Shown here: piece by piece, positions 24,991 to 32,973 of the stretch
Layout of the letters: each line of letters opens with the position of its first letter
Numbering within the stretch: the first letter of the stretch is position 1
From: Lentzea cavernae
GTDB taxonomy: Bacteria > Actinomycetota > Actinomycetes > Mycobacteriales > Pseudonocardiaceae
NCBI RefSeq assembly: GCF_014653695.1
Contig: NZ_BNAR01000004.1
Location: forward strand, 576,645-640,644
DNA length: 64,000 nucleotides
Direction: 5' to 3'
The notes under the pieces: model-generated
The model's input: the letters and a program-made list of their open reading frames with translations, nothing else
Databases searched by the model: none
Told to the model about the DNA's origin: nothing
Position numbers and translations under genes: made by a program

Positions 24991-26353
24991 GGGAACGGGC
25001 CTTCCGGTGGTCGATGCGGAACATCTCGGTGGGCGTGCGGGTGTCGACGACGTGGTTGAGCACGAACTCGTAGACCGGCCCGCGCTCGGTCTCCGCGGGG
25101 GACGTCGCGAACGCCAGGCTGGGCAGGTAGGCCATGTCGGGCGTCGGCAGGTGCAGCATCAGGGGGTTGGCGACCTTGGCGACGGCGGTCGCGAGCTCCT
25201 GGGTCGCCGCGCGGACCAGGAGCATCACGGCGATCTCGCGCGGTGGGCGGGTGGCGGGCTCGAGAGCGCCCAGAACGGCGTCGTAGCCGTAGCGGCGCAG
25301 GTCGTAGGAGTACTCGGTGCCGTCGAGGCCGAGGGTCTGGGCGACGCGCTCGGTGAAGACCTTGTCGAACAGGTCGGTCCACGCCTCGATGTTCGCGAGG
25401 ATGTGCTCGTCGCGGATGGCGGTGAACGACATGGTCTCGTAGCCGGTGATCCTGGCGCCCTCCAGCTTGACCGTGTGCTGGTCGGCGAGGTGGAAACGGG
25501 ACCCCTCGACGCGGACGCGCCGGTCGTCGAGCGCCGTGTAGGTGGCGTCCTCGACGTCCAGCTCCCCGGCGGGCTCGCGCATCCGGAACGGGTTCACCGT
25601 CTCGTAGAGCATGTGCGCCGCGACGGAGATCGGCGTGCAGGCGGCGTCGGGGTCGAGCGGTTCGATGGTGAAACCGGTCTGGTCGATCGTCGCGAGCACA
25701 CCGCCCGTGCGCGGGTTCGTCGTGCACTGCCCGCCGCATTCGACGATCTTCGCCGCGTGCCACGACGGTCCCGCCGGCATGCCCTTCATCAACGGGAACG
25801 CGGCGGCGACGGCGGTGTCGGTCGCGCGGCCCGCGAGCACGACGTCCGCCCCGGCGCGCAGTGCCTCCTCGATGGGTTCGTGGCCCATCATCCCGACGAC
25901 GTGCGTGCAACTGTCCACAGTGGCCTCGTCGAGCGCACCGGCCGGCGCCAGCGGGTGCACCGCTCCCGCGCGCAGGCGCTCCTTCAGGAAGTCCGCGCGC
26001 TGTTCGCTGCGGATCGTGGCGACCGACAGGTCGAGTTCCTCCTCGGACAAGATGTCCTCGACGATGCCGGCGACCCAGTCGACACCGGAGTCGGTGCCGC
26101 TGGTGCCGCACGACCCGACGACCAGCGGGATGCCCGCCTTCGCGGCGGCGCGGAGCAGGACGCGCAGGTCCCTGGCGACGGCGGCGGCCGTCGTCTTGGG
26201 GGTGCCGGAGCCCAGGTAGTGCGGACCCGAGTCGGTCGAGCCCGCGTCGACGGAGATGACGTCGGCACCGAGCTCGAGCCCGCGATCCACTGTGGACTGC
26301 GCGAACCCGGCGCCGAGCATGCCCGTGGGCGACAGGACGCGGACGGCTTTCAT
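24983..26353 (-). CDS. AtuA-like (DUF1446) protein
   Basis: 456 residues, matching the acyclic-terpene-utilisation AtuA/DUF1446 family: GLELGADVISVDAGSTDSGP, LVVGSCGTSGTDSGVDW, HVVGMMGHEPIEEALRAGAD, ECGGQCTTNPRTGG. AtuA is genetically required for acyclic terpene use in Pseudomonas, but most members have unknown substrates. Here it sits between an MFS transporter and DUF4387 under a GntR regulator, suggesting uptake and catabolism of an organic acid or hydroxy-acid. ATG 26353 is the natural start (MKAVRVLSPTGMLGAG). Confidence 0.87.
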   Translation of the reverse strand: MKAVRVLSPTGMLGAGFAQSTVDRGLELGADVISVDAGSTDSGPHYLGSGTPKTTAAAVARDLRVLLRAAAKAGIPLVVGSCGTSGTDSGVDWVAGIVEDILSEEELDLSVATIRSEQRADFLKERLRAGAVHPLAPAGALDEATVDSCTHVVGMMGHEPIEEALRAGADVVLAGRATDTAVAAAFPLMKGMPAGPSWHAAKIVECGGQCTTNPRTGGVLATIDQTGFTIEPLDPDAACTPISVAAHMLYETVNPFRMREPAGELDVEDATYTALDDRRVRVEGSRFHLADQHTVKLEGARITGYETMSFTAIRDEHILANIEAWTDLFDKVFTERVAQTLGLDGTEYSYDLRRYGYDAVLGALEPATRPPREIAVMLLVRAATQELATAVAKVANPLMLHLPTPDMAYLPSLAFATSPAETERGPVYEFVLNHVVDTRTPTEMFRIDHRKARSHD

Positions 26354-26376
26354 GAGCGAGGTCCTTTCGGGGGTGT

Positions 26377-27633
26377 TCACAGAGAGGTCGCGTGCCGGCG
26401 TCCGAGAACGCCGACGCGCACGATCGCGAGGGTGGCCAAAGCGGTGACCAGCGCGATGTCGAGGAGCATGTAGCGCCAGCCGGTGACGTCGACCATGGCG
26501 CCGACGACGCCGGGGCCGATGAACCCGCCCGCCGCCCAGCTCACGGTGTAGAGGCCCGTGTAGACGCCGATCACGCGGGCGGACGGCGCCAGGTTCCACA
26601 GCACGACCGCGGCGTTGATGAGGAACCCGGACGCGCCGGCGGCGGCGACGCAGAAGGCGACGACGGTGGCGGTGGGAGTCGGCACGAGCGTTCCGCACGC
26701 GAGCGCGACGCCGAACACCGTCATGCCGATGGTCATCGTGCGGACGCGTCCGATGCGTTCGGCGAGCAGTGCGGCGGGATAGGCCGCGAGGAGGAACGCG
26801 ACGCCGCTGGGGAACGTCAGCGAGCCCGCCTGGCCGCGGGTGAGGCCGAGCGCCTCCATGCCGTACGGGGTGAACAGCGAGCGGGAGGAGAACCAGGCCG
26901 ACGCGAAGAGCAGCACCGCCGTGACGACGAGGAGCCGGCTGCGGTCGCGGTCGCGGAAGATGTCCTTCGCGAGGTCGCGCAGCCGGGTGGCGGGCGCGTC
27001 CGCCGAGTCCTCGGTGAGCGAGAGCTGGTACGCCCTCGACGTGTTGTCCCGCACCCGCCAGACGAGGACCGCCGTGCACACCAGCATGAGCGCGGCCGGC
27101 ACGGTGAACGCGAGCTTCGGGTGGTCGTCCACCAGCAGGGCGCTGACGAGCGCGGACACGATGACGGTGAGCCCGGACGCGATCTTGACCACGGCGTTGG
27201 CCCTGCCGCGCCGCTCCGGCTCGATGAAGTCGGGCAGCAACGCCTGGGCGATGGGCTTGAAGCTGTTGCCCACCAACGAGTACACGAAGATCACCGCGAT
27301 CAGCGACGGCAGCGCGGTCGCGAGCGGGATCAGCGTGAACAGCACCGCGGCGAGCGGCATGCCCACCGCCAGGTAGGGAATCCGGCGGCCCCAGCGCGTG
27401 CGGGTGTTGTCGGAGCGGTTGGCGATCCACGGCTGGACGAAGATGCCGAGCAGGTTGTCCATCCCCATGATCAGGCCGACCAGGGCCGTGCTCGTGATGT
27501 GCTCGCGCAGCAGCGGTGGCACCTGGGCGTCGTAGAAGTCCCAGGTCGCCTCCTGCGCGAACACGGCGAGCGCCACGAAGAACGTGATCCGCCGGGTGGT
27601 CCGCCTGTCCGCCGGCGTGGCGAGAGCTGGCAC
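26377..27633 (-). CDS. MFS transporter
   Basis: 418 residues with 12 predicted TM helices. It has the loop motif WIANRSDNTRTRWGRRIPYL between TM2 and TM3, like the sugar:cation symporter-type MFS group. GTG 27633 is chosen because GGAGG lies 5 nt upstream. It is the first gene of the operon with AtuA and DUF4387, so it is presumably the importer for their substrate, and it is divergent from the GntR regulator. Confidence 0.88.
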   Translation of the reverse strand: MPALATPADRRTTRRITFFVALAVFAQEATWDFYDAQVPPLLREHITSTALVGLIMGMDNLLGIFVQPWIANRSDNTRTRWGRRIPYLAVGMPLAAVLFTLIPLATALPSLIAVIFVYSLVGNSFKPIAQALLPDFIEPERRGRANAVVKIASGLTVIVSALVSALLVDDHPKLAFTVPAALMLVCTAVLVWRVRDNTSRAYQLSLTEDSADAPATRLRDLAKDIFRDRDRSRLLVVTAVLLFASAWFSSRSLFTPYGMEALGLTRGQAGSLTFPSGVAFLLAAYPAALLAERIGRVRTMTIGMTVFGVALACGTLVPTPTATVVAFCVAAAGASGFLINAAVVLWNLAPSARVIGVYTGLYTVSWAAGGFIGPGVVGAMVDVTGWRYMLLDIALVTALATLAIVRVGVLGRRHATSL

Positions 27634-27667
27634 GAGAGCCTCCGTTGGCTCGGGAACGCGTCGCCAC

Positions 27668-27696
27668 AAACTAGGATGCTATAGCAAAACAGTCAA
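27668..27696 (-). promoter_or_regulatory. Promoter of the MFS-AtuA-DUF4387 operon with operator
   Basis: On the - strand, TTGACT (27696-27691), a 17-bp spacer and TAGTTT (27673-27668) fit a housekeeping promoter starting near 27661. A 10-bp palindrome TGCTATAGCA (27677-27686) lies in the spacer where a repressor would block it. The divergent GntR protein is the likely ligand. Confidence 0.65.
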
Positions 27697-27732
27697 GCCA
27701 TAGCTTGCGGGTTTGACGTAGTATCGGCGCTC

Positions 27733-28455
27733 GTGACAGCCGACGAAGATCCGCGCGCGACACTGGCCGACCGCGCCTACCGCACGGTCGGGGAGGCCAT
27801 CACCGCCGGTGAGCTGGCGCCCAACGAGAAGATCACCGAACGCGGCCTCGCCGAGCGGCTCTCGATGAGCCCCACCCCGGTCCGCGAGGCCATCCGCCGC
27901 CTGGAGCAGGACGGCCTGATCAGGAGGACCGGTCCGCGCACGGTCGTGGTCGCCGACATCGGCACGTCGGCCGTCGAGGACCTGGCCGAGGTCGAGATCG
28001 CGCTGCGCGGTCTCATCGCCCGGTTCGCCGCGCGCCACGCGACCCCCGCCCAGCTCGACGCGCTCGACGCCGTGCTCGACGAGGCGGACGACCTGCTGAT
28101 CGTCATCAAGCAGCGCGACGCCGACGGCCGTCCCGTCGAGAAGCACCTGAACACCTTGCTGGACACCATGCAGCGCTTCAACGACGCCGTGGCGGCCTGC
28201 GCGGGCAACGCCGTCCTGGTGAGGCTGCTGGAGCAGACGAGGGTCTTCACCCGAGCCGAACGCCGCACCCGCACCCTCGAACGGGTCCTCGCGAACCACC
28301 GCTACGGCCTCGACCGCTACACCACCCACCGCGCCCTCGTCCGCGCCCTGCGCGCGGGCGACTCGGCCACTGCCGAGCGGATCGCCATCGACGACGTCCG
28401 CGGAGGTCTCGACGACCTGCGGCACGAACCCGGCCAGGTCACGCGCAGGCGGTGA
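27733..28455 (+). CDS. GntR/FCD-family transcriptional regulator
   Basis: 240 residues. The N-terminal winged helix (RAYRTVGEAITAGELAPNEK, SMSPTPVREAIRRLEQDGLI) is followed by an all-helical FCD effector domain (VEIALRGLIARFAARHATPA, and a C-terminal THRALVRALRAGD). FCD regulators usually sense organic acids. It is divergent from the MFS-AtuA-DUF4387 operon with 99 bp between starts. TAGTAT at 27719-27724 ends 9 nt before the GTG, so the mRNA may be leaderless. Confidence 0.9.
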   Translation: MTADEDPRATLADRAYRTVGEAITAGELAPNEKITERGLAERLSMSPTPVREAIRRLEQDGLIRRTGPRTVVVADIGTSAVEDLAEVEIALRGLIARFAARHATPAQLDALDAVLDEADDLLIVIKQRDADGRPVEKHLNTLLDTMQRFNDAVAACAGNAVLVRLLEQTRVFTRAERRTRTLERVLANHRYGLDRYTTHRALVRALRAGDSATAERIAIDDVRGGLDDLRHEPGQVTRRR

Positions 28456-28493
28456 CCGCGGGAGTCCACTTCGGACTCCGATCGTGGACCGGG

Positions 28494-28521
28494 CAATCCG
28501 ATCACCGGACGGCTTCGAAGC
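28494..28521 (+). promoter_or_regulatory. SigK-like promoter P1 (anti-sigma gene)
   Basis: CAATCC (28494-28499), exactly 16 bp, then CGAAGC (28516-28521). It ends 7 nt before the GTG at 28528, so a transcript would begin on the start codon. The same -35/spacer/-10 layout precedes three neighbouring genes. Confidence 0.7.
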
Positions 28522-28527
28522 AGAAGC

Positions 28528-29259
28528 GTGAACCCGGGAATGACGCGTGCGCTCGATCCGCACCTGCCGACCGGTGCTCACGCACTCGGCGCACTGCCCG
28601 AGGACGAGCGGGCCGAGTTCGAAGCGCACCTGAGCGGGTGCCGGGACTGCTCCGCCGAAGTGGCCGGGCTCAGGGAGACCGCCGCCCGGCTCGGATCGGC
28701 GGCCGCACAGGCCGCCCCGAGCGCGCTGCGGCCCCAGGTGCTCCAGGCGATCCGCTTCGCGCGGCAGGTGCCGGCGGTCTCCGAGATCGTGACGGTCTTC
28801 TCACGGGGTCAGGGTTTCCGACGGGCTGCGGCGCTCTTCTCGGCCGCCTGCGTGGCCGCAGCGGTCGTGGCCGGCACTCACGGCGCGTTGTCGACATCCA
28901 CCGTCAAACCGGTGGCCGGCCGTCCGCACACCCACGTCGGTGATCTGCTGGCGGCACCGGACCTGCGGCTCGTCACCGCCCGGGACGCGAAGGGCACGGC
29001 GGTGACGTCCAGCAGCCGCGACGAGATGCTCGTCCTGGCGGACGGCCTGCGCGCGCTGCCGCGCGACCGGGTCTACCAGCTCTGGCTGGTCGACGGCCAC
29101 GGGCCGCGGTCCGCGGGAACGGCACGTCCGGCGGGAGAGGTGTTGTCGCTGCTCACGAGCGGGATCGAGGGCGTCGGCGAAGCCCTGCTCACCGTCGAGC
29201 CGGCGGGCGGGTCACCGGGCCCGACGAGTTCTCCGGTGCTCACGTTCGTGCTTCACTGA
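28528..29259 (+). CDS. RskA-like anti-sigma factor
   Basis: 243 residues. The cytoplasmic N-terminal zinc anti-sigma domain (GAHALGALPEDERAEFEAHL, then the SGCRDC Cys pair: H34, C38, C41) holds an ECF sigma factor. One TM segment (about 99-118) leads to an extracytoplasmic RskA C-terminal domain (RDEMLVLADGLRALPRDRVY, then QLWLVDGHG). GTG 28528 is preferred to ATG 28540 because the promoter upstream would make a leaderless mRNA starting there. RskA is the mycobacterial anti-SigK factor. No sigma gene is next to it, unlike the usual sigK-rskA pair. Confidence 0.85.
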   Translation: MNPGMTRALDPHLPTGAHALGALPEDERAEFEAHLSGCRDCSAEVAGLRETAARLGSAAAQAAPSALRPQVLQAIRFARQVPAVSEIVTVFSRGQGFRRAAALFSAACVAAAVVAGTHGALSTSTVKPVAGRPHTHVGDLLAAPDLRLVTARDAKGTAVTSSSRDEMLVLADGLRALPRDRVYQLWLVDGHGPRSAGTARPAGEVLSLLTSGIEGVGEALLTVEPAGGSPGPTSSPVLTFVLH

Positions 29260-29268
29260 ATCGGACGC

Positions 29269-29296
29269 CAATCCGAATTCCCCGGCACACCGAATC
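29269..29296 (+). promoter_or_regulatory. SigK-like promoter P2 (RCK-domain gene)
   Basis: CAATCC (29269-29274), 16 bp, CGAATC (29291-29296), ending 8 nt before the GTG at 29304. Same motif and geometry as P1. Confidence 0.75.
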
Positions 29297-29303
29297 ACCG
29301 GGC

Positions 29304-29684
29304 GTGACCGACCACATCCTCGTCATCGGGTACGGCGACGCCGGGCGCCGCGCCGTGAACTCGGTGCTGGCGTCGCAGCCGGACGCGCGCCTGACCGTGC
29401 TGGACACCGACTTCCTGGCCGTCGCCGAGGCCGCGGCCAACGGCGCCCGCGCGTTCGTCGGGGACGGGCGGGACAGATGCGCCCTCGACGAAGCGGCGGC
29501 CGACCTCGCCGACCGCGTCATCGTCGCCGTTCCGGACGACCTCAACGCATACCTGATCACGAGAGCGGTGCGGCCGTTGAACCCCGACACCGTGTTCGTC
29601 GTCGTCATCCGCGAACCGGAGAACCACGCGATCTTCACGTCCGACGGGACGCTGACCGTCCACATGCGACATCTCGACTGGTAG
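29304..29684 (+). CDS. Stand-alone NAD-binding RCK_N (TrkA-N-like) protein
   Basis: 126 residues consisting of only a Rossmann TrkA-N/RCK-N domain: HILVIGYGDAGRRAVNSVLA (GxGxxG), then the acidic strand end VLDTD and GDGRDRCALDEAAADLADRV. No RCK-C ligand-binding domain and no channel gene are present. It may gate a K+ transporter or sense NAD(H). Its promoter matches that of the anti-sigma, fasciclin and oxidoreductase genes, so it belongs to the same regulon. Confidence 0.8.
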   Translation: MTDHILVIGYGDAGRRAVNSVLASQPDARLTVLDTDFLAVAEAAANGARAFVGDGRDRCALDEAAADLADRVIVAVPDDLNAYLITRAVRPLNPDTVFVVVIREPENHAIFTSDGTLTVHMRHLDW

Positions 29685-29691
29685 ACGCGAA

Positions 29692-29730
29692 AACTCCGGG
29701 AACCGCCTGTGGAGCGCGGTTCCCGGAGTT
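29692..29730. terminator. Bidirectional hairpin terminator
   Basis: Perfect 15-bp stem AACTCCGGGAACCGC / GCGGTTCCCGGAGTT with a 9-nt loop, between the convergent RCK-domain and fasciclin genes. Confidence 0.88.
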
Positions 29731-29753
29731 GCGGTGCTGCTGCCCTGGAGATG

Positions 29754-30407
29754 TCAGGCGGGCATCAGGACCGAGTCGATGAGGTAGACGGTCGCGTTGG
29801 CGGTCTTCACGCCACCGCAGATGACGTTGGCGTCGTTGACCTTGATCGCGTTGCCCGAGCCGGTGACCTTCACGGTGCCGGTCTGCACGGTCTTCTGGTC
29901 ACCCGCGATCTTGTCGGGCGTGATCTGACCGGGGACGACGTGGTAGGTCAGGATCTTGGTCAGCAGCGCGTCGTCGGTCTTGAGCGTCTCGATGGTGGCG
30001 GCGTCGATCTTGGCGAACGCCGAGTCGACCGGCGCGAAGACGGTGAACTCGGCACCGTTGAGCGTCGAGACGAGGTTGACCTTCGGGTTGAGCTTGCCCG
30101 ACACCGCGCTGACGAGCGTGGTGAGCAGCGGGTTGTTGCTCGCCGCGGTGGCGACCGGGTCGGCGGCCATGCCGCTCACGGAACCGGCACCGGAGGGGAC
30201 CTGCTTGGCGTAGTCGGCACAGCCGGGGCCGACGAGGTTGGCGGCCGGGTCGGCCATCGCCGCGGACGACGAGGTCGCCGTCGAGGTCGGGGCCGCACTG
30301 GACGAGGTGCCGCTGCTGGCCATGTCACCCGAGCCGCACGCCGCGCCGAACAGGGCGAGCGAGGCGGCGCCGAGGGCCAGGACGGTGTTGCGGACGGTCT
30401 TGTTCAT
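29754..30407 (-). CDS. Fasciclin-domain lipoprotein
   Basis: 217 residues. The lipobox [11 protein letters not shown] (Cys near 25) and a Ser/Thr/Ala-rich spacer precede a single FAS1 domain: [56 protein letters not shown] and a C-terminal [13 protein letters not shown]. It resembles mycobacterial MPT83/MPT70, which are SigK-controlled surface proteins. It carries the shared CAATCC/CGAATC promoter, here with a leader of about 34 nt and a GGGAGAT ribosome site. Adhesion or redox partnership with the adjacent molybdopterin protein is possible; function is not known. Confidence 0.9.
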   Translation of the reverse strand: MNKTVRNTVLALGAASLALFGAACGSGDMASSGTSSSAAPTSTATSSSAAMADPAANLVGPGCADYAKQVPSGAGSVSGMAADPVATAASNNPLLTTLVSAVSGKLNPKVNLVSTLNGAEFTVFAPVDSAFAKIDAATIETLKTDDALLTKILTYHVVPGQITPDKIAGDQKTVQTGTVKVTGSGNAIKVNDANVICGGVKTANATVYLIDSVLMPA

Positions 30408-30447
30408 GACAGGACATCTCCCAAGGGTTTTCGGGCTTGTTGCGGGT

Positions 30448-30475
30448 GATTCGTCGCAGTTCGCGGGCCGGATTG
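30448..30475 (-). promoter_or_regulatory. SigK-like promoter P3 (fasciclin gene)
   Basis: On the - strand CAATCC (30475-30470), 16 bp, CGAATC (30453-30448). Transcription should start near 30441, giving a short leader that contains the ribosome site. Confidence 0.75.
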
Positions 30476-30490
30476 GTCTGATTTGAAAAA

Positions 30491-31993
30491 TCAGGAGCCG
30501 GCCACCGACGTGAAGACCATCGAGTGCCATCCGGTGGCGCCGTCCGGGATCGGTGCGGCGCGGTCGTTGGTCTGGGTGTAGCCCTTGCGGTCCGTGGCAC
30601 GGCATTCCACGGTGTGGTTGCCTTCCTTCAGGTCCAGCTCGATCCGCCACATGCGCCACGTGTCCACGTTGACCTCGGTGCTCAGCGTCGCGTCCTGCCA
30701 GGGCCCGCCGTCGACGCGGACCTCGACGCGGTCGATGCCGACGTGCTGCGCCCAGGCGATGCCCGCGGCGACGAACCGGCCCGCAGGCACCCGTTCGAAG
30801 GACTTCGGCCGGTCGACCCGGGACATGGTCTTGACCGGTGCCTTCTTCCCCCACTTGCGCTGCGCCCAATAGGCGTCGAACGCGTCGAACGTCGTGAGTT
30901 CCGCGTCCACCAGCCACTTCGTCGCCGAGACGTACCCGTAGAGGCCGGGAACGACCATGCGGACGGGGAATCCGCGCTCGAGCGGCAGCGGTTCACCGTT
31001 CATGCCGATGGCCAGCATCGCGTTCGAACCGGGAGCCATGATCGACTCGACCGGGGTGCCGCACGTCCAGCCGTCCACGCTGCGCGTCGCGAGCTGGTCG
31101 GCGCCGGGGCGCACACCGGCTTCGCGCAACAGGTCCGGCAGCGAGACGCCGATGAAGTTCGAGGTGGAGATGTACGGGCCGCCGACCTCGTTGGACACGC
31201 ACACGAGCGTGATGGTCTTCTCCACCAACGGCCGCCGCAGCAGGTCGTCGTAGGTCAGCACCATCTCGTTGTCCACCATGCCGTGCACGCGCAGCCGCCA
31301 GTCCTCCGCGCGCAGGCGGGGAATGGTGAGCGCCGTGTCGACGCGGTAGAACTTGTCGTTCGGCGTCAAGAACGTCGGCGTGCCCTCGCGGGAGAAGTCG
31401 GCACCGAACGGGATCTCCGGCGCGGTCTCGCGCGGCCGCAGCGTGATGCCGCGCCGGGACGCCTCGACGTCCACCCGGCCGGCGAGGAACTGCCCCGCCA
31501 CTCCCGACACCGCCGCGCCCGCGGCCACCGCCGCGGTCGTCAGCAGGAACTTCCGCCTCCCCGGAGCCACCGAGGGCGCCAGCGACCACAGCCAGCGGAA
31601 GACCACGACCCCGACCACGAGACTCGCCAGCGGGGCGACCACGGACCACCCGCTCGTGGTCGGTCTGGCCAGCACGGCCGCGATGCCGAGCAACCCCAGC
31701 AGACCGGCGAGGGCGGTGCCGGGCCACGGGCTGCGGCGCGACACCAGTCCCGCCACCACACCGAGCCCCGCGAGCACGACGGCCATGCCGCCGAGCAGCA
31801 CCAGCTTGTCGTTCTCGCCGAACGTGCGGATGGCGAAGTCCTTGACCGGGTGCGGTGTCAGGTCGATCGCGGTGTTGCCGACCGCGAGGAACGGCGACGC
31901 CAGCGGGCTGACCAGCCCCGCGACGAGGTGCCCCGCCGCCAGCGCCGCGGCCACCGACACCAGGCCGATGAGAACGGATCGTGTTGCCTTCAC
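30491..31993 (-). CDS. Membrane-bound molybdopterin oxidoreductase (sulfite-oxidase fold)
   Basis: 500 residues. Four or five TM helices occupy residues about 5-165, ending with an [15 protein letters not shown] stretch. The extracytoplasmic oxidoreductase domain has the molybdenum-ligand Cys in [13 protein letters not shown] (Cys 265), then [18 protein letters not shown]-terminal Mo-co dimerisation domain (about 400-500, [14 protein letters not shown]) follows. It is related to SoxC/YedY-type enzymes that act on sulfur oxides or oxidised Met. It is downstream of the shared CAATCC/CGAACC promoter and 83 nt from the fasciclin gene, which has its own copy. Substrate unknown. Confidence 0.9.
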   Translation of the reverse strand: MKATRSVLIGLVSVAAALAAGHLVAGLVSPLASPFLAVGNTAIDLTPHPVKDFAIRTFGENDKLVLLGGMAVVLAGLGVVAGLVSRRSPWPGTALAGLLGLLGIAAVLARPTTSGWSVVAPLASLVVGVVVFRWLWSLAPSVAPGRRKFLLTTAAVAAGAAVSGVAGQFLAGRVDVEASRRGITLRPRETAPEIPFGADFSREGTPTFLTPNDKFYRVDTALTIPRLRAEDWRLRVHGMVDNEMVLTYDDLLRRPLVEKTITLVCVSNEVGGPYISTSNFIGVSLPDLLREAGVRPGADQLATRSVDGWTCGTPVESIMAPGSNAMLAIGMNGEPLPLERGFPVRMVVPGLYGYVSATKWLVDAELTTFDAFDAYWAQRKWGKKAPVKTMSRVDRPKSFERVPAGRFVAAGIAWAQHVGIDRVEVRVDGGPWQDATLSTEVNVDTWRMWRIELDLKEGNHTVECRATDRKGYTQTNDRAAPIPDGATGWHSMVFTSVAGS

Positions 31994-31999
31994 GCAGGT

Positions 32000-32027
32000 G
32001 GTTCGAAACGATCCCCTGACCGGATTG
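32000..32027 (-). promoter_or_regulatory. SigK-like promoter P4 (molybdopterin oxidoreductase gene)
   Basis: On the - strand CAATCC (32027-32022), 16 bp, CGAACC (32005-32000), ending 7 nt before the GTG start at 31993, so the mRNA is probably leaderless. Confidence 0.72.
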
Positions 32028-32076
32028 GCGTTCCTCGTGAATCCGGTGGATCGGGTGACGGCGACCGGGAGCGTTC

Positions 32077-32973
32077 ATGGACGAGGTCAAGGCGGAGTTC
32101 GTCGTGCTGGACGAGCGGTTCGCGCGCGTCAACGGCGACGAGTGGATCCAGCGGCTGCACACCGGCTGCCGGTGGACCGAGGGTCCCGCGTACTTCCCCG
32201 CCGGCCGCTACCTGCTGTTCAGCGACATCCCGAACGACCGCGTGCTGCGCTGGGACGAGCTCACCGGCGCCGTCGGCGTCTTCCGCGAGCCCGCGGGATT
32301 CCACAACGGACACACGATCGACCGCCAGGGCAGACTCGTCAGCTGCGAACAGGGCACCCGGCGCGTGACCCGCACCGAGCACGACGGCTCCACCACCGTG
32401 CTCGCCGACACGTACCAGGGCAAGAGGTTCAACAGCCCCAACGACGTCGTCGAGTCCTCGGACGGCGCGATCTGGTTCACCGACCCCAGCTACGGCATCG
32501 ACAGCGACTACGAGGGACACCGGGCCGAGAGCGAGATCGGCGCGTGCCACGTGTACCGCGTCGACCCCGCCGACGGCTCGGTGACGATCGTCGCTGACGA
32601 CTTCAACCGCCCCAACGGACTCGCGTTCTCCCTCGACGGGTCACGGCTCCACGTCTCCGACACGGGCCAGGACCCCAGCCACATCAGGGTCTTCCAGGTC
32701 TCCGGAGGCACGCTCTCGGGCGGTGAGGTCTTCGCCGTCTCCGACGCCGGAGGGTTCGACGGCATGCGGGTCGACGCCGAAGGACGCCTCTGGGCCGCCG
32801 CCCACGACGGCCTGCACTGCTTCGCGCAGGACGGCACGCGCATCGGCAAGCTCCGGATCCCCGAGGTGTGCTCCAACCTGACCTTCGGCGGACCCCGCCG
32901 CAACGACCTCTTCATCACCGCGTCGAGCTCGGTGTACACCCTGCGGGTGAACTTCTCGGGGCCGCGCCCCTAG
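32077..32973 (+). CDS. SMP-30/gluconolactonase family protein
   Basis: 298 residues forming a six-bladed propeller: CRWTEGPAYFPAGRYLLFSD (metal-ligand Glu), GFHNGHTIDRQGRLVSCEQG, FNSPNDVVESSDGAIWFTDP, DFNRPNGLAFSLDGSRLHVS, FDGMRVDAEGRLWAAAHDG. Metal-dependent sugar or aromatic lactone hydrolase, cytoplasmic since no signal is present. GGGAGCG precedes the ATG. Its stop codon overlaps that of the convergent kinase gene in a shared CTAG. Confidence 0.92.
   Translation: MDEVKAEFVVLDERFARVNGDEWIQRLHTGCRWTEGPAYFPAGRYLLFSDIPNDRVLRWDELTGAVGVFREPAGFHNGHTIDRQGRLVSCEQGTRRVTRTEHDGSTTVLADTYQGKRFNSPNDVVESSDGAIWFTDPSYGIDSDYEGHRAESEIGACHVYRVDPADGSVTIVADDFNRPNGLAFSLDGSRLHVSDTGQDPSHIRVFQVSGGTLSGGEVFAVSDAGGFDGMRVDAEGRLWAAAHDGLHCFAQDGTRIGKLRIPEVCSNLTFGGPRRNDLFITASSSVYTLRVNFSGPRP

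Noticed and set aside
24983..27667. An 894-codon frame suggesting an AtuA protein with a long N-terminal extension.
   Set aside because: The extension is the shadow of the MFS gene. AtuA begins at ATG 26353 with the normal family N-terminus.
32041..32076. GAATCC-N16-GCGACC before the SMP-30 gene as a fifth SigK-like promoter.
   Set aside because: It lacks the invariant CAATCC and CGAA cores shared by the other four, and the gene has an ordinary ribosome site.
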